The notes: generated by a model not told the origin, from the sequence alone. A stretch of DNA of 64,000 nucleotides from Helicobacter brantae (GCF_003364205.1 NZ_NXLV01000006.1:1-64000), one strand, 5' to 3'; positions 34,878 to 44,881 are shown, counted from the stretch's first letter. Program-made: numbers and translations.

Positions 34878-34946
34878 TTCTTGCACTCCTAATGAAAAAT
34901 AAAAGTCTAATTTTAAGCTAAAAACCTCAAAATCCCTACCCAAAAT

Positions 34947-35960
34947 CTAATAAAGTTGCATACTCACACAATGCAAACTGCCGTGCTGTCTTATCAAAGT
35001 CTGACAATCCACTCCCACCACTTCAAGATGTGGGAGAGCGTTTTGTAAGATTTGCAAAGCCAAAGAATCATTGCTATCTCCATAAGTTGGCACAAGCAAA
35101 GCATTATTGACAAACAAGAAGTTTGCATAAGTTGCAGGTAACCGCTCCCCTTCATCATAAATCGCCCTCACAAAGGGGAGTTTGACTAACTCATAGGGAT
35201 TGCCCTCCAAATCCCTTAATTCTCTAAGCTCTTCTTCCATTGCCTTTAGCTCCAAGTAATGCTCATCACTCTCATCTTCACAAGAAACATAAGCAATCTG
35301 AGTGGGAGAGATAAATCTAGCAAGAGTGTCTATATGGCTATCAGTGTCATCTCCTGCTAGATAGCCGTGATTGAGCCATAGAATCTTTTTTGCTCCCAAA
35401 TGCCCTTTTAGCTTCTCTTCAATCTCTTTTTGGCTTAAGTATGGATTGCGATTTTTTTCTAGTAAGCATTGAGTGTTTGTCAAAATCACTCCCCTTCCAT
35501 CACTCTCAATGCTTCCACCCTCCAAAATCATATCCATCGCCCTTAGCTCATCGCTAAACTCTCCATTTTTCTTTAGGGCAGAGTTGATTTGATTATCCCA
35601 ATTACTTGCAAACTTCAGCCCCCACCCATTAAACCCAAAATCTAGCAACACATTTTTATCCCCCTCAAGCAAGTTGATTGCTCCAAAATCCCTAGCCCAA
35701 GTGTCATTGCAATGGATTGCATACACTCTCACTCTCCCCTCTTCTATGGCTTGAGAAAAAGTCTTCTCAATGATTGCCCTGCCCTCTAAATCATTTGGAT
35801 GATACACCAATACCACTTCCTCAAATCTCAACACTTCTTTAATAATGGCAATAAAATTCTCTCTAGCCTCACTCAAATACTCCACCCAATCGCTATCTTT
35901 ATGAGGAAAAGCAAACAAAACTGCTCTTTGCTTCTCCCACTCTGCCCTCATTCTTTTCAT
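34947..35960 (-). CDS. agmatine deiminase/peptidylarginine deiminase family protein
   Basis: Guanidine-group-modifying enzyme; agmatine deiminase makes N-carbamoylputrescine for polyamine synthesis. 337 residues with the substrate-binding NDTWARDFG, the EGGSIESDGRG segment, the catalytic His in DDTDSHIDTLARF and the nucleophilic Cys in GSLHCVSMQ near the C-terminus. Divergent from tsaD across 53 bp; directly upstream of the purine permease. Confidence 0.93.
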   Translation of the reverse strand: MKRMRAEWEKQRAVLFAFPHKDSDWVEYLSEARENFIAIIKEVLRFEEVVLVYHPNDLEGRAIIEKTFSQAIEEGRVRVYAIHCNDTWARDFGAINLLEGDKNVLLDFGFNGWGLKFASNWDNQINSALKKNGEFSDELRAMDMILEGGSIESDGRGVILTNTQCLLEKNRNPYLSQKEIEEKLKGHLGAKKILWLNHGYLAGDDTDSHIDTLARFISPTQIAYVSCEDESDEHYLELKAMEEELRELRDLEGNPYELVKLPFVRAIYDEGERLPATYANFLFVNNALLVPTYGDSNDSLALQILQNALPHLEVVGVDCQTLIRQHGSLHCVSMQLY

Positions 35961-36013
35961 ATTTTTCTCCCAAATTTTTTATATGATTTTACAAAACAAA
36001 CAAGGATTTTACA

Positions 36014-37021
36014 ATGATACTTAGTATTGAAAGCAGTTGTGATGATAGCTCTTTGGCTCTCACTCAAATCAAAGATTGCAAACTTCTCTTTCATCAAAAA
36101 ATCTCTCAAGATGAATTTCATAGCAATTATGGGGGGATTGTGCCTGAGATTGCCTCAAGGCTTCACGCCCAAAGACTCCCAAAGATTTTAAGCAATCTCA
36201 AAGAATTTTTAGGTGGAGACTTCTCAACCCTCAAAGCCATCGCAGTAACTAGCGAACCAGGACTTAGCGTAACTCTCATTGAGGGGTTAATGATGGCAAA
36301 AACCCTCTCGCTCTCACTCTCTCTCCCCCTGCTTTCAATCAATCATCTCAAAGGGCATATCTACTCCCTTTTTATCAATCAAGAAAAAGAGATTTTTCCT
36401 CTAAGTGTTTTGCTAGTTTCAGGGGGACATACTTTGATTTTGGAAGCCACAGAGCAAGAGATCAAAATCATCGCCCAAAGCCTAGATGATAGCTTTGGAG
36501 AGAGTTTTGATAAGGTAGCAAAAATGCTAGGAGAGGGCTATCCAGGAGGACCAATTATCCAAGATTTAGCCTCAAAGTGCCACAAAGAACTCTACTCCCT
36601 CCCTATCCCTCTGCAAAACAAAACTCTAGCTTTCAGCTTCTCAGGACTTAAAAACGCTGTGCGACTTGAGATAGAAAAAAGAGGTGATTCACTAGATAAA
36701 AACGCTCTAGCCTATGCATTCCAAAAAAGTGCCTGCTCTCATATACTTCAAAAATGCAAACGCTATTTTTTGGAGAAAAAAGAGAGAGGAGAGAGTGTGT
36801 CTCACTTTGCAATCGTAGGGGGTGGGAGTGCAAATCTTTTCTTACGCAATGAGATAGACAAACTTACTGCAAGTTTTGGAAGCAAATTGCTCCTAGCTCC
36901 TTTGGAGTTTTGCTCTGACAACTCGGCAATGATTGGAAGAGTGGGCGTGAGAGAATATCTTAGGGGCAATTTTGCTGATATTGATAAAATTGACATATCA
37001 CCTAGAAATACGCAGTTTTAA
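36014..37021 (+). CDS. tsaD: tRNA N6-adenosine threonylcarbamoyltransferase TsaD
   Basis: Transfers the threonylcarbamoyl group to A37 of ANN-decoding tRNAs. 335 residues of the Kae1/Qri7 family. Visible are the IESSCDDSSLAL start, the metal-binding HLKGH (about 115-119), SGGHTLI, GESFDKVAKMLG and the GGGSANLFLR motif. The partner YrdC-type protein may be the short one at 48434. Preceded by CAAGGA. Confidence 0.95.
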   Translation: MILSIESSCDDSSLALTQIKDCKLLFHQKISQDEFHSNYGGIVPEIASRLHAQRLPKILSNLKEFLGGDFSTLKAIAVTSEPGLSVTLIEGLMMAKTLSLSLSLPLLSINHLKGHIYSLFINQEKEIFPLSVLLVSGGHTLILEATEQEIKIIAQSLDDSFGESFDKVAKMLGEGYPGGPIIQDLASKCHKELYSLPIPLQNKTLAFSFSGLKNAVRLEIEKRGDSLDKNALAYAFQKSACSHILQKCKRYFLEKKERGESVSHFAIVGGGSANLFLRNEIDKLTASFGSKLLLAPLEFCSDNSAMIGRVGVREYLRGNFADIDKIDISPRNTQF

Positions 37022-37063
37022 AGTTTTACACATAAGCAAAATTGACACAAAGGATTAGCAACT

Positions 37064-37735
37064 ATGAAAATCATATTATTTGGTGCATCAGGTATGGTAG
37101 GACAAGGCATATTGCAGGAATGCCTCAAAGCAAAAGATATTACAGAGATTGTCGCTATATTACGCTCACCTCTTGCAACCCCTCATTCTAAGGTTTGTGA
37201 AATCATTGTCAAAGATTTTAGCCAAGCAGATTTTTCTAGCCTACAAGGTTTTGATGGATGTTTTTATGCAGTGGGTATGAGTAGCAGTAATGGCAGTGCT
37301 GAGCAATATCACTATACAATGTATGAATTACCTTTATTGATTGCCAAAAAATTACAACCCAATAATCCCAATATGACTTTTGTATTTACTTCAGGACAAG
37401 GAGCAAATGCTTTTGGCAAAGGATGGGCAAAAACACTAGGTGAAGCAGAAAACGCCTTAAATCAGATAGGTTTTAGGCAGTTTGTTGCTTTTCGCCCTGC
37501 TGTTATCCAACCTCTTGATGGCATTACTTCCAAAACTAAAAGCTATCGTTTATTTTATCGCTTTACTTCCCCAATCTTACAGCTATTGCGTTATGTGCTA
37601 CCCAATCATATTTTAACCACACGCATTATCGGTCAAGCAATGCTAAATAGTGTGCGATTTGGCTATACAGACTTTATCGCTAAACCAAAAGATATCAAAA
37701 CATTGGCAGATAAAAGTTTGGGGATTTTTGACTAG
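37064..37735 (+). CDS. NAD(P)-binding Rossmann-fold protein
   Basis: 223 residues of atypical short-chain dehydrogenase type. The nucleotide-binding loop FGASGMVGQG is at residues 5-14, a strand-loop MTFVFTSGQGANAFGKGWAKTLGEAENAL carries the region where SDRs have catalytic Ser and Lys, and no Tyr-x3-Lys is evident. Substrate unknown. Its AT-rich codon choice (CAA, TTA, ATT) and lack of the CTC-rich style of its neighbours hint at a different origin. Monocistronic between tsaD and rpsO. Confidence 0.75.
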   Translation: MKIILFGASGMVGQGILQECLKAKDITEIVAILRSPLATPHSKVCEIIVKDFSQADFSSLQGFDGCFYAVGMSSSNGSAEQYHYTMYELPLLIAKKLQPNNPNMTFVFTSGQGANAFGKGWAKTLGEAENALNQIGFRQFVAFRPAVIQPLDGITSKTKSYRLFYRFTSPILQLLRYVLPNHILTTRIIGQAMLNSVRFGYTDFIAKPKDIKTLADKSLGIFD

Positions 37736-37770
37736 TTCCTAATCTAGTCTTTGGCAATTTTAAAGGAAGC

Positions 37771-37793
37771 AAAAAGTGAGGGGAAGCCCCTCA
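37771..37793 (-). terminator. rpsO terminator
   Basis: Stem TGAGGGG / CCCCTCA with a 3-base loop, followed on the minus strand by CTTTTT. Ten bases downstream of the rpsO stop. Confidence 0.85.
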
Positions 37794-37802
37794 AAGCAAG
37801 GA

Positions 37803-38075
37803 TTATCTATCCTTGATGCCAAGAGTAGCGATAAGTTTAGAATATCGCTCATATTGAGTTTTCTTAAGATACTTAAGCAATCCTCTTCTTTGTCCTACAA
37901 GCTTTAAAAGTCCCAATCGACTTGAATGATCTTTTGGGTTAGCTTTGAGATGCTCTGTAAGAGTAGCAATCCTATCACTCAAAAGTGCGACTTGCACTTC
38001 AGATGAACCTGTATCCTTTGAATCTCTGGCAAACTTAGAAATAATTTCTTGTTTTTTCGCCATATCTTGAGCCAT
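37803..38075 (-). CDS. rpsO: 30S ribosomal protein S15
   Basis: 90 residues, the usual length, with [22 protein letters not shown], the [23 protein letters not shown] core and the [10 protein letters not shown] end. Monocistronic with AGGAGGTC before the ATG. Adjacent and divergent to flhA, as in H. pylori. Confidence 0.97.
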   Translation of the reverse strand: MAQDMAKKQEIISKFARDSKDTGSSEVQVALLSDRIATLTEHLKANPKDHSSRLGLLKLVGQRRGLLKYLKKTQYERYSKLIATLGIKDR

Positions 38076-38123
38076 AATGACCTCCTAGATTGGTATAGTA
38101 TTATCAAACAAAAAGTTTGAAGC

Positions 38124-38176
38124 GTGGATTTTACAATAAAACTTCAAAAACCTTACAAAAGAATGTAAAATTCCAC
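38124..38176. repeat. inverted repeat between rpsO and flhA
   Basis: GTGGATTTTACA (38124-38135) and TGTAAAATTCCAC (38164-38176) pair with one extra T, separated by 28 bases. Each arm contains a TGTAAAAT-like sequence, so the palindrome may simply be two facing -10 boxes of the divergent promoters. Confidence 0.6.
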
Positions 38177-38212
38177 ACTTAAAACCAAAAAATAAGCAAA
38201 CAAAGGAATGTT

Positions 38213-40435
38213 TTGTTTTCCAAAAATCAATTACTTCAAAAAGCTCAACTTATTTTGGGACAAATTTTTGGCTCAAAAGACTTAAGCGTTGTCTTTTTTA
38301 TCATTGCAATCTTAGCCATCATCATTATCCCACTTCCTAGCTTTATTTTGGATTTTATGCTAAGCATTTCTATGGCTCTCTCAATTTTGATTATCCTTAT
38401 TGGACTTTATATCAAAAAGCCTACTGATTTCTCAGCTTTCCCTACTTTGCTTTTGCTTGTAACCCTCTATCGCCTAGCACTCAATGTCGCAACTACTCGA
38501 ATGATTCTCACAGAGGGCAATAAAGGCCCTATGGCAGTGAGTGATATTATCACAGCCTTTGGGGAGTTTGTGGTAGGGGGGAATTATGTGATTGGAATCA
38601 TTGTGTTTTGTATCCTTGTCATTGTCAATCTAATGGTAGTTACCAATGGTTCAACGCGTGTAACAGAAGTCAAAGCAAGATTTCAACTTGACTCACTCCC
38701 TGGTAAGCAAATGGCAATTGATGCAGATATGAATGCAGGATTGATTGATGAGCACGAAGCCAAAAGGCGTAGAGATGCGCTCGCTCAAGAAGCTGATTTT
38801 TATGGAGCGATGGATGGAGCAAGTAAATTTGTCAAAGGCGATGCGATTGCAGGAATCATCATCACCATTGTCAATATTGTAGGAGGATTTCTTATCGGAA
38901 TCTTTCAGTATGATATGAGTATTTCTGATAGTGCCTCTACTTTTACAATCTTGACAATTGGAGATGGGCTTGTAGGACAAATCCCTGCCCTTATCATCTC
39001 CACAGCCACAGGGATTATCATCACACGAAGCACCAAAGGAGAGGAAGATAACTTTGCCAAAGATTTAGTAACTCAACTTGTCAATAGTCAAAAAATCGTT
39101 ACGATTTTGGCAACAATTTTGTTTGTAGGCTCTCTTATCCCTGGATTCCCTCATGGCTCACTTATTTTCATCTCTTTGGTGTTTTACACTATTGCCTACC
39201 TTATGGGAGAGGGAGAGAAAAAAAGTATCTTCTCCTTTGTAGATAACTTTTTCAAAAAGAAAAAAGATCCCACCTCTGCTTCCACACCCACTCCTCAAAA
39301 ACCCATTGATATCTCTTCTCACACTGCCCCTCCCAAACCTCAAAAGAGTGAAGAAGAGATTGAGCGAGAGGAAGAGGCGATTATCAATGATGTGCTAAAG
39401 CTAGAGGTGCTAGAGCTGTTTTTGGGCTATCAACTCATCAAACTTGCCGATGTCAAGCAAAATGGTGATTTGCTAGAGAGAATTAGAGGGATTAGAAAAA
39501 AAATTGCTTCAGATTTTGGATTTTTGGTGCCAAAGATTCGCATCAAAGACAATCTTCAGCTCTCCCCTACTCACTATGAGTTTTTCCTCAAAGGAGTAAA
39601 GATTGGCGAGGGAGATGTAATGCCTGATCACTTCCTAGCAATGGATACAGGCTATGTAGGCACGCCCATCAATGGAATCCCTACCAAAGAACCTGCCTTT
39701 GGAATGGACGCATTGTGGATAGAGGCAAAAGACAAAGAAGAAGCAATCATTCAAGGCTACACCGTGATTGATCCCTCCACGGTTGTTTCTACTCATATCT
39801 CAGAACTCATCAAACAATATGCTCCTGAATTTATCACCAAAGATGAAGTCAAAAAACTTCTTAATCGCCTCAGCGATATTTATCCTGCAATCATTGAAGA
39901 AGCCAACAAACTCCCCACAGGAGTTATCCGTCAAGTGCTTCAAGAGTTGCTTAAAGAAAAGATTCCAATCCGAGATATGCTCACTATCCTTGAGTGCGTT
40001 ACAGATATTGCTCAAGCTGTGCAAAACAATATCCCAATCATTGTCGAGCAAGTGCGAACACGCCTTGCAAGGACAATCACCAATCTTTTCAAATCCGATG
40101 ATGGCACTATCAAGCTTCTCATCTTCAACAATGAAACCGAACACGCCCTTATCACTAAGATTAAAGATCAAGGCTCAAACTCAACCTTGCTTCTCACAAT
40201 CAGTGAAACCCAAAAACTCAAAGAAAGTATTGAAGAAAGTATGCTAAAAGTCGTGCAAATGGGGATCTCCCCTGTGATTTTGCTAGTGGATAACAAGCTT
40301 AGACGCCCACTCTATGAGAAACTAGAGCAATACAAAGTCGATGTCGTGGTGCTAAGCCACACCGAGCTTGATCCAAATGTCAATTTTGAGATTATTGATA
40401 AACCTATTGAGATAGATTTTAAAGGACAACAATGA
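38213..40435 (+). CDS. flhA: flagellar biosynthesis protein FlhA
   Basis: Export-gate protein of the flagellar type III system; in Helicobacter it is also needed for RpoN-class flagellar gene expression. 740 residues: eight N-terminal helices (about 1-340), a Pro-rich linker (about 345-380) and a cytoplasmic domain. The family segment [21 protein letters not shown] and the [18 protein letters not shown] loop are intact. Starts at TTG with AAAGGA upstream; the ATG at 38208 is out of frame. Overlaps the DHH gene by 4 bp. Confidence 0.97.
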   Translation: MFSKNQLLQKAQLILGQIFGSKDLSVVFFIIAILAIIIIPLPSFILDFMLSISMALSILIILIGLYIKKPTDFSAFPTLLLLVTLYRLALNVATTRMILTEGNKGPMAVSDIITAFGEFVVGGNYVIGIIVFCILVIVNLMVVTNGSTRVTEVKARFQLDSLPGKQMAIDADMNAGLIDEHEAKRRRDALAQEADFYGAMDGASKFVKGDAIAGIIITIVNIVGGFLIGIFQYDMSISDSASTFTILTIGDGLVGQIPALIISTATGIIITRSTKGEEDNFAKDLVTQLVNSQKIVTILATILFVGSLIPGFPHGSLIFISLVFYTIAYLMGEGEKKSIFSFVDNFFKKKKDPTSASTPTPQKPIDISSHTAPPKPQKSEEEIEREEEAIINDVLKLEVLELFLGYQLIKLADVKQNGDLLERIRGIRKKIASDFGFLVPKIRIKDNLQLSPTHYEFFLKGVKIGEGDVMPDHFLAMDTGYVGTPINGIPTKEPAFGMDALWIEAKDKEEAIIQGYTVIDPSTVVSTHISELIKQYAPEFITKDEVKKLLNRLSDIYPAIIEEANKLPTGVIRQVLQELLKEKIPIRDMLTILECVTDIAQAVQNNIPIIVEQVRTRLARTITNLFKSDDGTIKLLIFNNETEHALITKIKDQGSNSTLLLTISETQKLKESIEESMLKVVQMGISPVILLVDNKLRRPLYEKLEQYKVDVVVLSHTELDPNVNFEIIDKPIEIDFKGQQ

Positions 40436-41475
40436 GAGTATTACACCTTTCCCATATCGATTTAGATGGCTATGGGGCTCAATATATCGCTAAACATTTT
40501 TTTGAAAATATCCTTTTTTTCAATGCCAACTATGGCAAAGAGATTATGGTAAGAATTGAAGAGATGATGAGTGTGGCTAAAAAAAGCAAAGAAAAGACAC
40601 TTTTTCTCATCACAGATTTAAATCTCACATTTGAAGAATCAACCCTTTTGCAAGAGAGAGTAAGTGAGCTAAAAATTGAGGGCTATGATATAGAGCTAAA
40701 GCTTTTAGATCATCATATCAGTGGGCTTGAAAGCTCTCAAAAATTTCATTGGTATTACCTAGATCACACTCGCAGTGCGTGTAAAATCACTTTTGAAACT
40801 CTCCTAGGGCTTTATCCTCTGCTCAACCCCTCAAAAGAGCAGTGGCTAAGAGATTTTAGCACGATGGTAAATTCTGTGGATATGTGGATAATGGATGGAG
40901 AGAATTTTGAGTTTGGCAAAGTGCTAATGGGAGCAATCGCAGGAGCAAAAGATCCCAATAGAGCAATGTTTGAAGAGCAAAATAGGGATTTTAAATTCTC
41001 CCTTTTGGAGCATTCTCAAAACTATCTCTATCTCCCCAATCCTGAAGTCAAGCTTGATAATGCCCTCTTCTCTCTCAAAAAACAAATCTTAGGGGGAGAT
41101 CCCCAAAAAGAAACGATGGATAATATCTTTGCAAACTATCTTGTCAAACTCTTAGAATCCAAAAAAGAGCAATGCCAAATCTTCTATCAGGACAAAAGAG
41201 GGTTTTTGAGCTATACTCTAGGCTCTGTGAGTGTGGTGGGGAATCAGTTTTTGTGCAAAAATCCTGAATTTGACTTTTTTATTGATGTCAATACTAGAGG
41301 CAATGTGAGTTTGAGAGCAAACAATGCCTGTGATGTGAGTGTTTTGGCAAGTGAGTGTTTTGGTGGTGGAGGACACAAAAACGCTTCAGGGGGGAAAATA
41401 GAGGGATTTAAAGAAAGCTTTTTTTATGAGGATATAAAAGAGCAGGTTCAAATCATTTTGGAGGAGAAAATATGA
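40432..41475 (+). CDS. DHH/DHHA1 family phosphoesterase
   Basis: 347 residues. Motifs: [11 protein letters not shown] (about 7-17, metal site), ITDLN (about 60), DHH in LLDHHISG (about 93-95) and the C-terminal DHHA1 signature [11 protein letters not shown]. Such proteins hydrolyse small phosphodiesters, nanoRNA or pAp; which one cannot be told. Sits in the flhA operon, as in H. pylori, overlapping both neighbours by 4 bp. Confidence 0.88.
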   Translation: MRVLHLSHIDLDGYGAQYIAKHFFENILFFNANYGKEIMVRIEEMMSVAKKSKEKTLFLITDLNLTFEESTLLQERVSELKIEGYDIELKLLDHHISGLESSQKFHWYYLDHTRSACKITFETLLGLYPLLNPSKEQWLRDFSTMVNSVDMWIMDGENFEFGKVLMGAIAGAKDPNRAMFEEQNRDFKFSLLEHSQNYLYLPNPEVKLDNALFSLKKQILGGDPQKETMDNIFANYLVKLLESKKEQCQIFYQDKRGFLSYTLGSVSVVGNQFLCKNPEFDFFIDVNTRGNVSLRANNACDVSVLASECFGGGGHKNASGGKIEGFKESFFYEDIKEQVQIILEEKI

Positions 41476-41690
41476 AAGAAAAAGATTTAGAGATTCAAGA
41501 ATTAGCCCTAGAGGTAATTGATATGCTAGGAGTGGCATTGCACTTTGCAGGAGGGAAAGATATCAAAAAGCTCATCGATCTCTACCTAGAAGAGCTTGAA
41601 GAAGTGCCTGAGGATACTCCCTATAACCAAGAGCAGATGATTGCCCTCATCAACACTCTCAAAACCAAATATCCAAAGTTATTTGTATGA
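41472..41690 (+). CDS. small acidic protein of unknown function
   Basis: 72 residues, Glu/Leu-rich and probably helical, cytoplasmic, no Cys or membrane segment. It is real by position: its start and stop each overlap neighbours by 4 bp (ATGA) in the flhA-DHH-purN operon, and AGGAG lies upstream. No family recognised. Confidence 0.75.
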   Translation: MKEKDLEIQELALEVIDMLGVALHFAGGKDIKKLIDLYLEELEEVPEDTPYNQEQMIALINTLKTKYPKLFV

Positions 41691-42286
41691 GAACTATTAG
41701 GATTTTTATCCTCTTTAGTGGGAATGGAAGCAATCTTGAGAATCTTTATACAACCCTAGAGGGCAAAGAGGTTGTAGGCAAAAGTGGTGAGAGGGCAAAG
41801 ATTGAGTTTGTAGGAGCATTGTGTAATAATCCTGAAGCCTATGGGATCAATCGATGCCACGAGCTAGGACTCCCCTGCATTACTCTTCCTCATCAAGAAT
41901 ATCCAACAAGAGAAGAATACGATATAGCACTTCTCAAAGCTCTATTTCTCTATGAGCCTGATTATATTGCTCTGTGTGGTTTTATGAGGATACTTACTCC
42001 AAGATTTATCAATGCTTATAAATGTATCAATATTCACCCCTCTTTTCTCCCCTACCACAAAGGAACAAATGGGATAAAAGATAGCTTTGAAGACAAAGAA
42101 GCAAACTTTGGGGGAGTGAGCGTGCATTATGTCAGTGAAGAGCTTGATGGTGGAGAGATTATTTTGCAAGAAAAACTTAGCAAAGCTCCATTTAGGGATT
42201 TACAAGCTTTTGAGAATGCAATTCATCAACTTGAATACAAGCTCTACCCTCAAGCCTTGCAAAAAGTGATAGAAGAGAATCTATGA
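41687..42286 (+). CDS. purN: phosphoribosylglycinamide formyltransferase PurN
   Basis: Folate-dependent third step of purine synthesis. 199 residues with the FSGNGSNLENL loop (about 10-20), the catalytic INIHPSFLPYHKG (Asn and His) and VSEELDGGEIILQ carrying the catalytic Asp. Overlaps the small protein and the antiporter gene by 4 bp each. Confidence 0.95.
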   Translation: MRTIRIFILFSGNGSNLENLYTTLEGKEVVGKSGERAKIEFVGALCNNPEAYGINRCHELGLPCITLPHQEYPTREEYDIALLKALFLYEPDYIALCGFMRILTPRFINAYKCINIHPSFLPYHKGTNGIKDSFEDKEANFGGVSVHYVSEELDGGEIILQEKLSKAPFRDLQAFENAIHQLEYKLYPQALQKVIEENL

Positions 42287-43449
42287 GTCTCACCTCCTTT
42301 GCTCTCATTGCCATTCTTGTGGCAATCGCTCCACTCCTTGGCTCACTCACACGCATTCCAAGTGTAGTGATTGAAATGCTTTTGGGAGCGTTTGTGAGCT
42401 ATATTGGGATTTATCACCCAAGCGAGGCGATTCACTATGTGGCAGAGGTGGGGTTTTTGATTTTGATGTTTTTGTGTGGGACTGAAGTAGATCTTAAATC
42501 CTTCAAAGACCTCAAAAAAAGTGGTTTGGGTAAAAATATCTTTTTGTATTTCTCTATCCTCTACTCCCTCTCACTTCTCTTAGTTTTGCTCCAAAAACTC
42601 CCTTATATCTATATTGTTACCTTCCCTATTATGGGGGTAGGAATGATTATGACACTCATTAAAGAATATGGTAAAGAGCATATTTGGCTAAACCTTGCTT
42701 TGAGAGTGGGGATTTTAGGAGAGCTACTTAGCATTTGTATTTTGGTGGGAATCAATGGATTTTACACTTATGGTTTGAGTCTTGAGCTTTCCAAAACCTT
42801 TGGGGTGCTTTTGCTCTTTTTCTTTTTTATCGCTCTTTGCTTCCGTTTCTTTAGGGTGATTTTTTGGTGGTTTCCTAGACTAAAGACTCTCATTGTCCCA
42901 CATGAAGATACAAGCAATCAAGATTTACGCTTTAGTGCAATGCTTTTTTTTATCTTTATCTCCATTGTGCTTTCTTTGCAACTTGAAGTCGCTTTGGGGG
43001 CGTTTATTGCAGGAATGATTATCGCCACTTTCTTTGGAAATCGTCATTCTCTTCACAATAAACTCACTAGCATTGGATTTGGATTTTTTGTGCCATTTTT
43101 CTTCGTCAATGTCGGCACGACTTTGGATCTCAAAACCCTACTCTCACACCCCCAACTCTTCAAAGACTCGCTGATTATCGTGTGTGGAATGTTTGGGATT
43201 CGCCTTATTGGGTGCTTTGTGAGTTTTAGAAAATATCTTGGAAGCCCCAAAAATACGATTCTTTACGCTTTTAGTGATGCAATGCCTCTCACATTCCTTA
43301 TCGCCACTGCCACCCTTGCTCTCCAGCTCAAAGTCATCACTCAAGAAAACTACTATGCCTTTGTAATGGGAGCAATGATTGAGGGAATCCTTTTTATGAT
43401 TAGTATCAAAGTGATTTTAAATCATTGGAAAACCCCTCAAAAACCCTAA
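42283..43449 (+). CDS. monovalent cation:proton antiporter (CPA2/KefB type)
   Basis: 388 residues, about 11-12 helices, membrane domain only; the cytoplasmic TrkA-N domain of true KefB/KefC is absent. Contains LLGAFVSYIGIY, ALGAFIAGMIIATFF and FFVPFFFVNVGTTLDLKTL, typical of CPA2 exchangers. Ion (Na+ or K+) not deducible. Last gene of the flhA operon, ending in a 4-bp convergent overlap with coaE. Confidence 0.88.
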   Translation: MSLTSFALIAILVAIAPLLGSLTRIPSVVIEMLLGAFVSYIGIYHPSEAIHYVAEVGFLILMFLCGTEVDLKSFKDLKKSGLGKNIFLYFSILYSLSLLLVLLQKLPYIYIVTFPIMGVGMIMTLIKEYGKEHIWLNLALRVGILGELLSICILVGINGFYTYGLSLELSKTFGVLLLFFFFIALCFRFFRVIFWWFPRLKTLIVPHEDTSNQDLRFSAMLFFIFISIVLSLQLEVALGAFIAGMIIATFFGNRHSLHNKLTSIGFGFFVPFFFVNVGTTLDLKTLLSHPQLFKDSLIIVCGMFGIRLIGCFVSFRKYLGSPKNTILYAFSDAMPLTFLIATATLALQLKVITQENYYAFVMGAMIEGILFMISIKVILNHWKTPQKP

Positions 43450-44042
43450 CTCACAATCCCCCTCACCCACTTCTCTATCTTTCTCTCCAATCCCAAAAAA
43501 TCACTATCATTTTCTATCACTTCACTTGCATAAGGGATTTTCTCTTCACTAGGAAGTTGAGAGGCAATGCGTTGCAAGACTTGCATTTGACTTGTACCAT
43601 CTCGCTCTTGCACCCTTTGCAAAATCACTTCTTTGGGGGCAGTAATGAGGATTTTGTGTCTGAAATTGAGCCTCTCTCTTTGCTCAAAAAGAAGTGCAAT
43701 CTCCACAAAATAGGGCTTTTTTTCTCTCTCTAATTGCTGACATTGAGAAAAAAGCTCTTGATAGATATAAGGATTTAGAATATTTTGAAGTTGCTCTAGC
43801 TTATCTCTGTCTTCAAAGACAATCTCCCCCAAAGCTTTGCGATTGATTCCCCCCTCCCCCACAATCCTTTCCCCAAACACCTCTATGACTTTTTGGCTTT
43901 GCTCTCTTAAGACTTGATGAGCGATTTTATCTGCATCAAGCACTTTGTAGCCCAAAGTAGCTAAAATATTGCATACACTACTCTTCCCACTCCCTATCCC
44001 CCCACTGATAGCATAAGCATAATCAAATTGAGAAAAATCCAT
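43446..44042 (-). CDS. coaE: dephospho-CoA kinase
   Basis: Last step of coenzyme A synthesis. 198 residues with P-loop SGGIGSGKSSVCN (about 14-26), the VLDADKIAHQVL motif (Asp for substrate) and a C-terminal SEVIENDSDF segment. CTTAAGGAGATG gives its ribosome-binding site. Divergent from the Abi gene. Confidence 0.94.
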   Translation of the reverse strand: MDFSQFDYAYAISGGIGSGKSSVCNILATLGYKVLDADKIAHQVLREQSQKVIEVFGERIVGEGGINRKALGEIVFEDRDKLEQLQNILNPYIYQELFSQCQQLEREKKPYFVEIALLFEQRERLNFRHKILITAPKEVILQRVQERDGTSQMQVLQRIASQLPSEEKIPYASEVIENDSDFLGLERKIEKWVRGIVS

Positions 44043-44081
44043 TTCATCTCCTTAAGAACAAGTAAAAACTTAAATGTCTGC

Positions 44082-44087
44082 TACAAT
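44082..44087 (+). promoter_or_regulatory. -10 box (TACAAT) for Abi-like gene
   Basis: GCTACAATCTTAC, 27 bp before the ATG at 44114, with TTGGAG ahead of the start. Confidence 0.5.
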
Positions 44088-44113
44088 CTTACAGCCTTTT
44101 TTGGAGAAAAACG

Positions 44114-44826
44114 ATGAATGATGATTTCCAATCAAAAATTTTGCATTTCTGCTCTAATCCCCAAAATCTCATTTCTCTTTCAAGATTTAACTCCTACAAA
44201 AACACACAAGAACATCAAAGCAATCTCCACCTTATCTCTCATATCACACCAAAACTTGCCATACTTGAACTCTCGCTTAGAAATGTTATTGATTTTGCCC
44301 TCAAGCTCACTCTTGGAAATGAGTGGCTACAAACTCTCAAACAGCAATATATGCAAAAAGATAAGAGCAAGACCCCTTTTGAAGAGAGATTACTGCTTGA
44401 AATTTCAAAAATTGAAAACAAATACACCAAACGCTCAAATCCATTGCCCAAACAAGATCAATACATCTCAAATCTCTCTTTAGGGTTTTGGGTAAAGATT
44501 GCTGATGAGTTTAAAATCTGCTCTCTTTTATTCAATCCCTCTTTGCTTGATTTTAGAAACTATGGTGGTTCATACAACAATAGAGATATTTCCAAAGCCC
44601 AAAAACATTGGAATATTATTTATGCTATGAATTGCTTCTGATTATTAGAAACAAAGCCTATCATTGGGAAAATCTTCTCAAACTCAATACAAACAATAAT
44701 CCAAATATCACTTATCAAAACAACAAAAATTACAAGCTAATTGCTTCAATCACCCCTGATAAAATCGATAAATTCTTGGAAGATTTTTTGAAAACTATAA
44801 ACCCAGAGCTTATGAAGTATTTGTAG
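44114..44826 (+). pseudogene. frameshifted Abi family (Abi_2/AbiF-like, HEPN) gene
   Basis: The first frame (44114-44641, 175 residues) has the Abi_2 features LAILELSLRNVIDFAL and LSLGFWVKI, then stops after NIIYAMNCF. The other frame continues the family across the break with LLLIIRNKAYHWENLL and ends at 44826. Joined, the protein would be about 238 residues, with the HEPN ribonuclease signature R-N-x3-H (RNKAYH). One base is missing around 44630-44632, and no slippery sequence is seen, so a broken gene or sequencing error is more likely than programmed shifting. Followed by a strong terminator. A homologue is cut by the right window edge. Confidence 0.75.
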
Positions 44827-44828
44827 AT

Positions 44829-44855
44829 ACCATATAGCCAAAGCTATATGGTTTT
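44829..44855 (+). terminator. terminator of Abi-like gene
   Basis: Perfect 10-bp stem ACCATATAGC / GCTATATGGT, loop CAAA, followed by TTT. Starts two bases after the stop codon. Confidence 0.85.
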
Positions 44856-44881
44856 ACGAGGGTTCGTCCCCTCACAATAGC
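44829..44881 (-). ncRNA. candidate small RNA convergent with Abi gene
   Basis: A minus-strand TATAAT in TTTTGATATAATCC (44888-44893) would start a short transcript at about 44881 containing GTGAGGGG-ACGAA-CCCTCG and the 10-bp stem shared with the terminator. Reads toward the Abi gene 3' end. No expression evidence; the end is a guess. Confidence 0.35.

Noticed and set aside
44621-44645. Programmed frameshifting in the first Abi gene
   Set aside because: No slippery heptamer or downstream pseudoknot; a simple one-base loss is the simpler reading.
44856-44880. Possible tRNA T-arm remnant (GGGTTCGTCCCC) after the Abi gene
   Set aside because: No acceptor, anticodon or D arm around it; better explained as part of a small hairpin.
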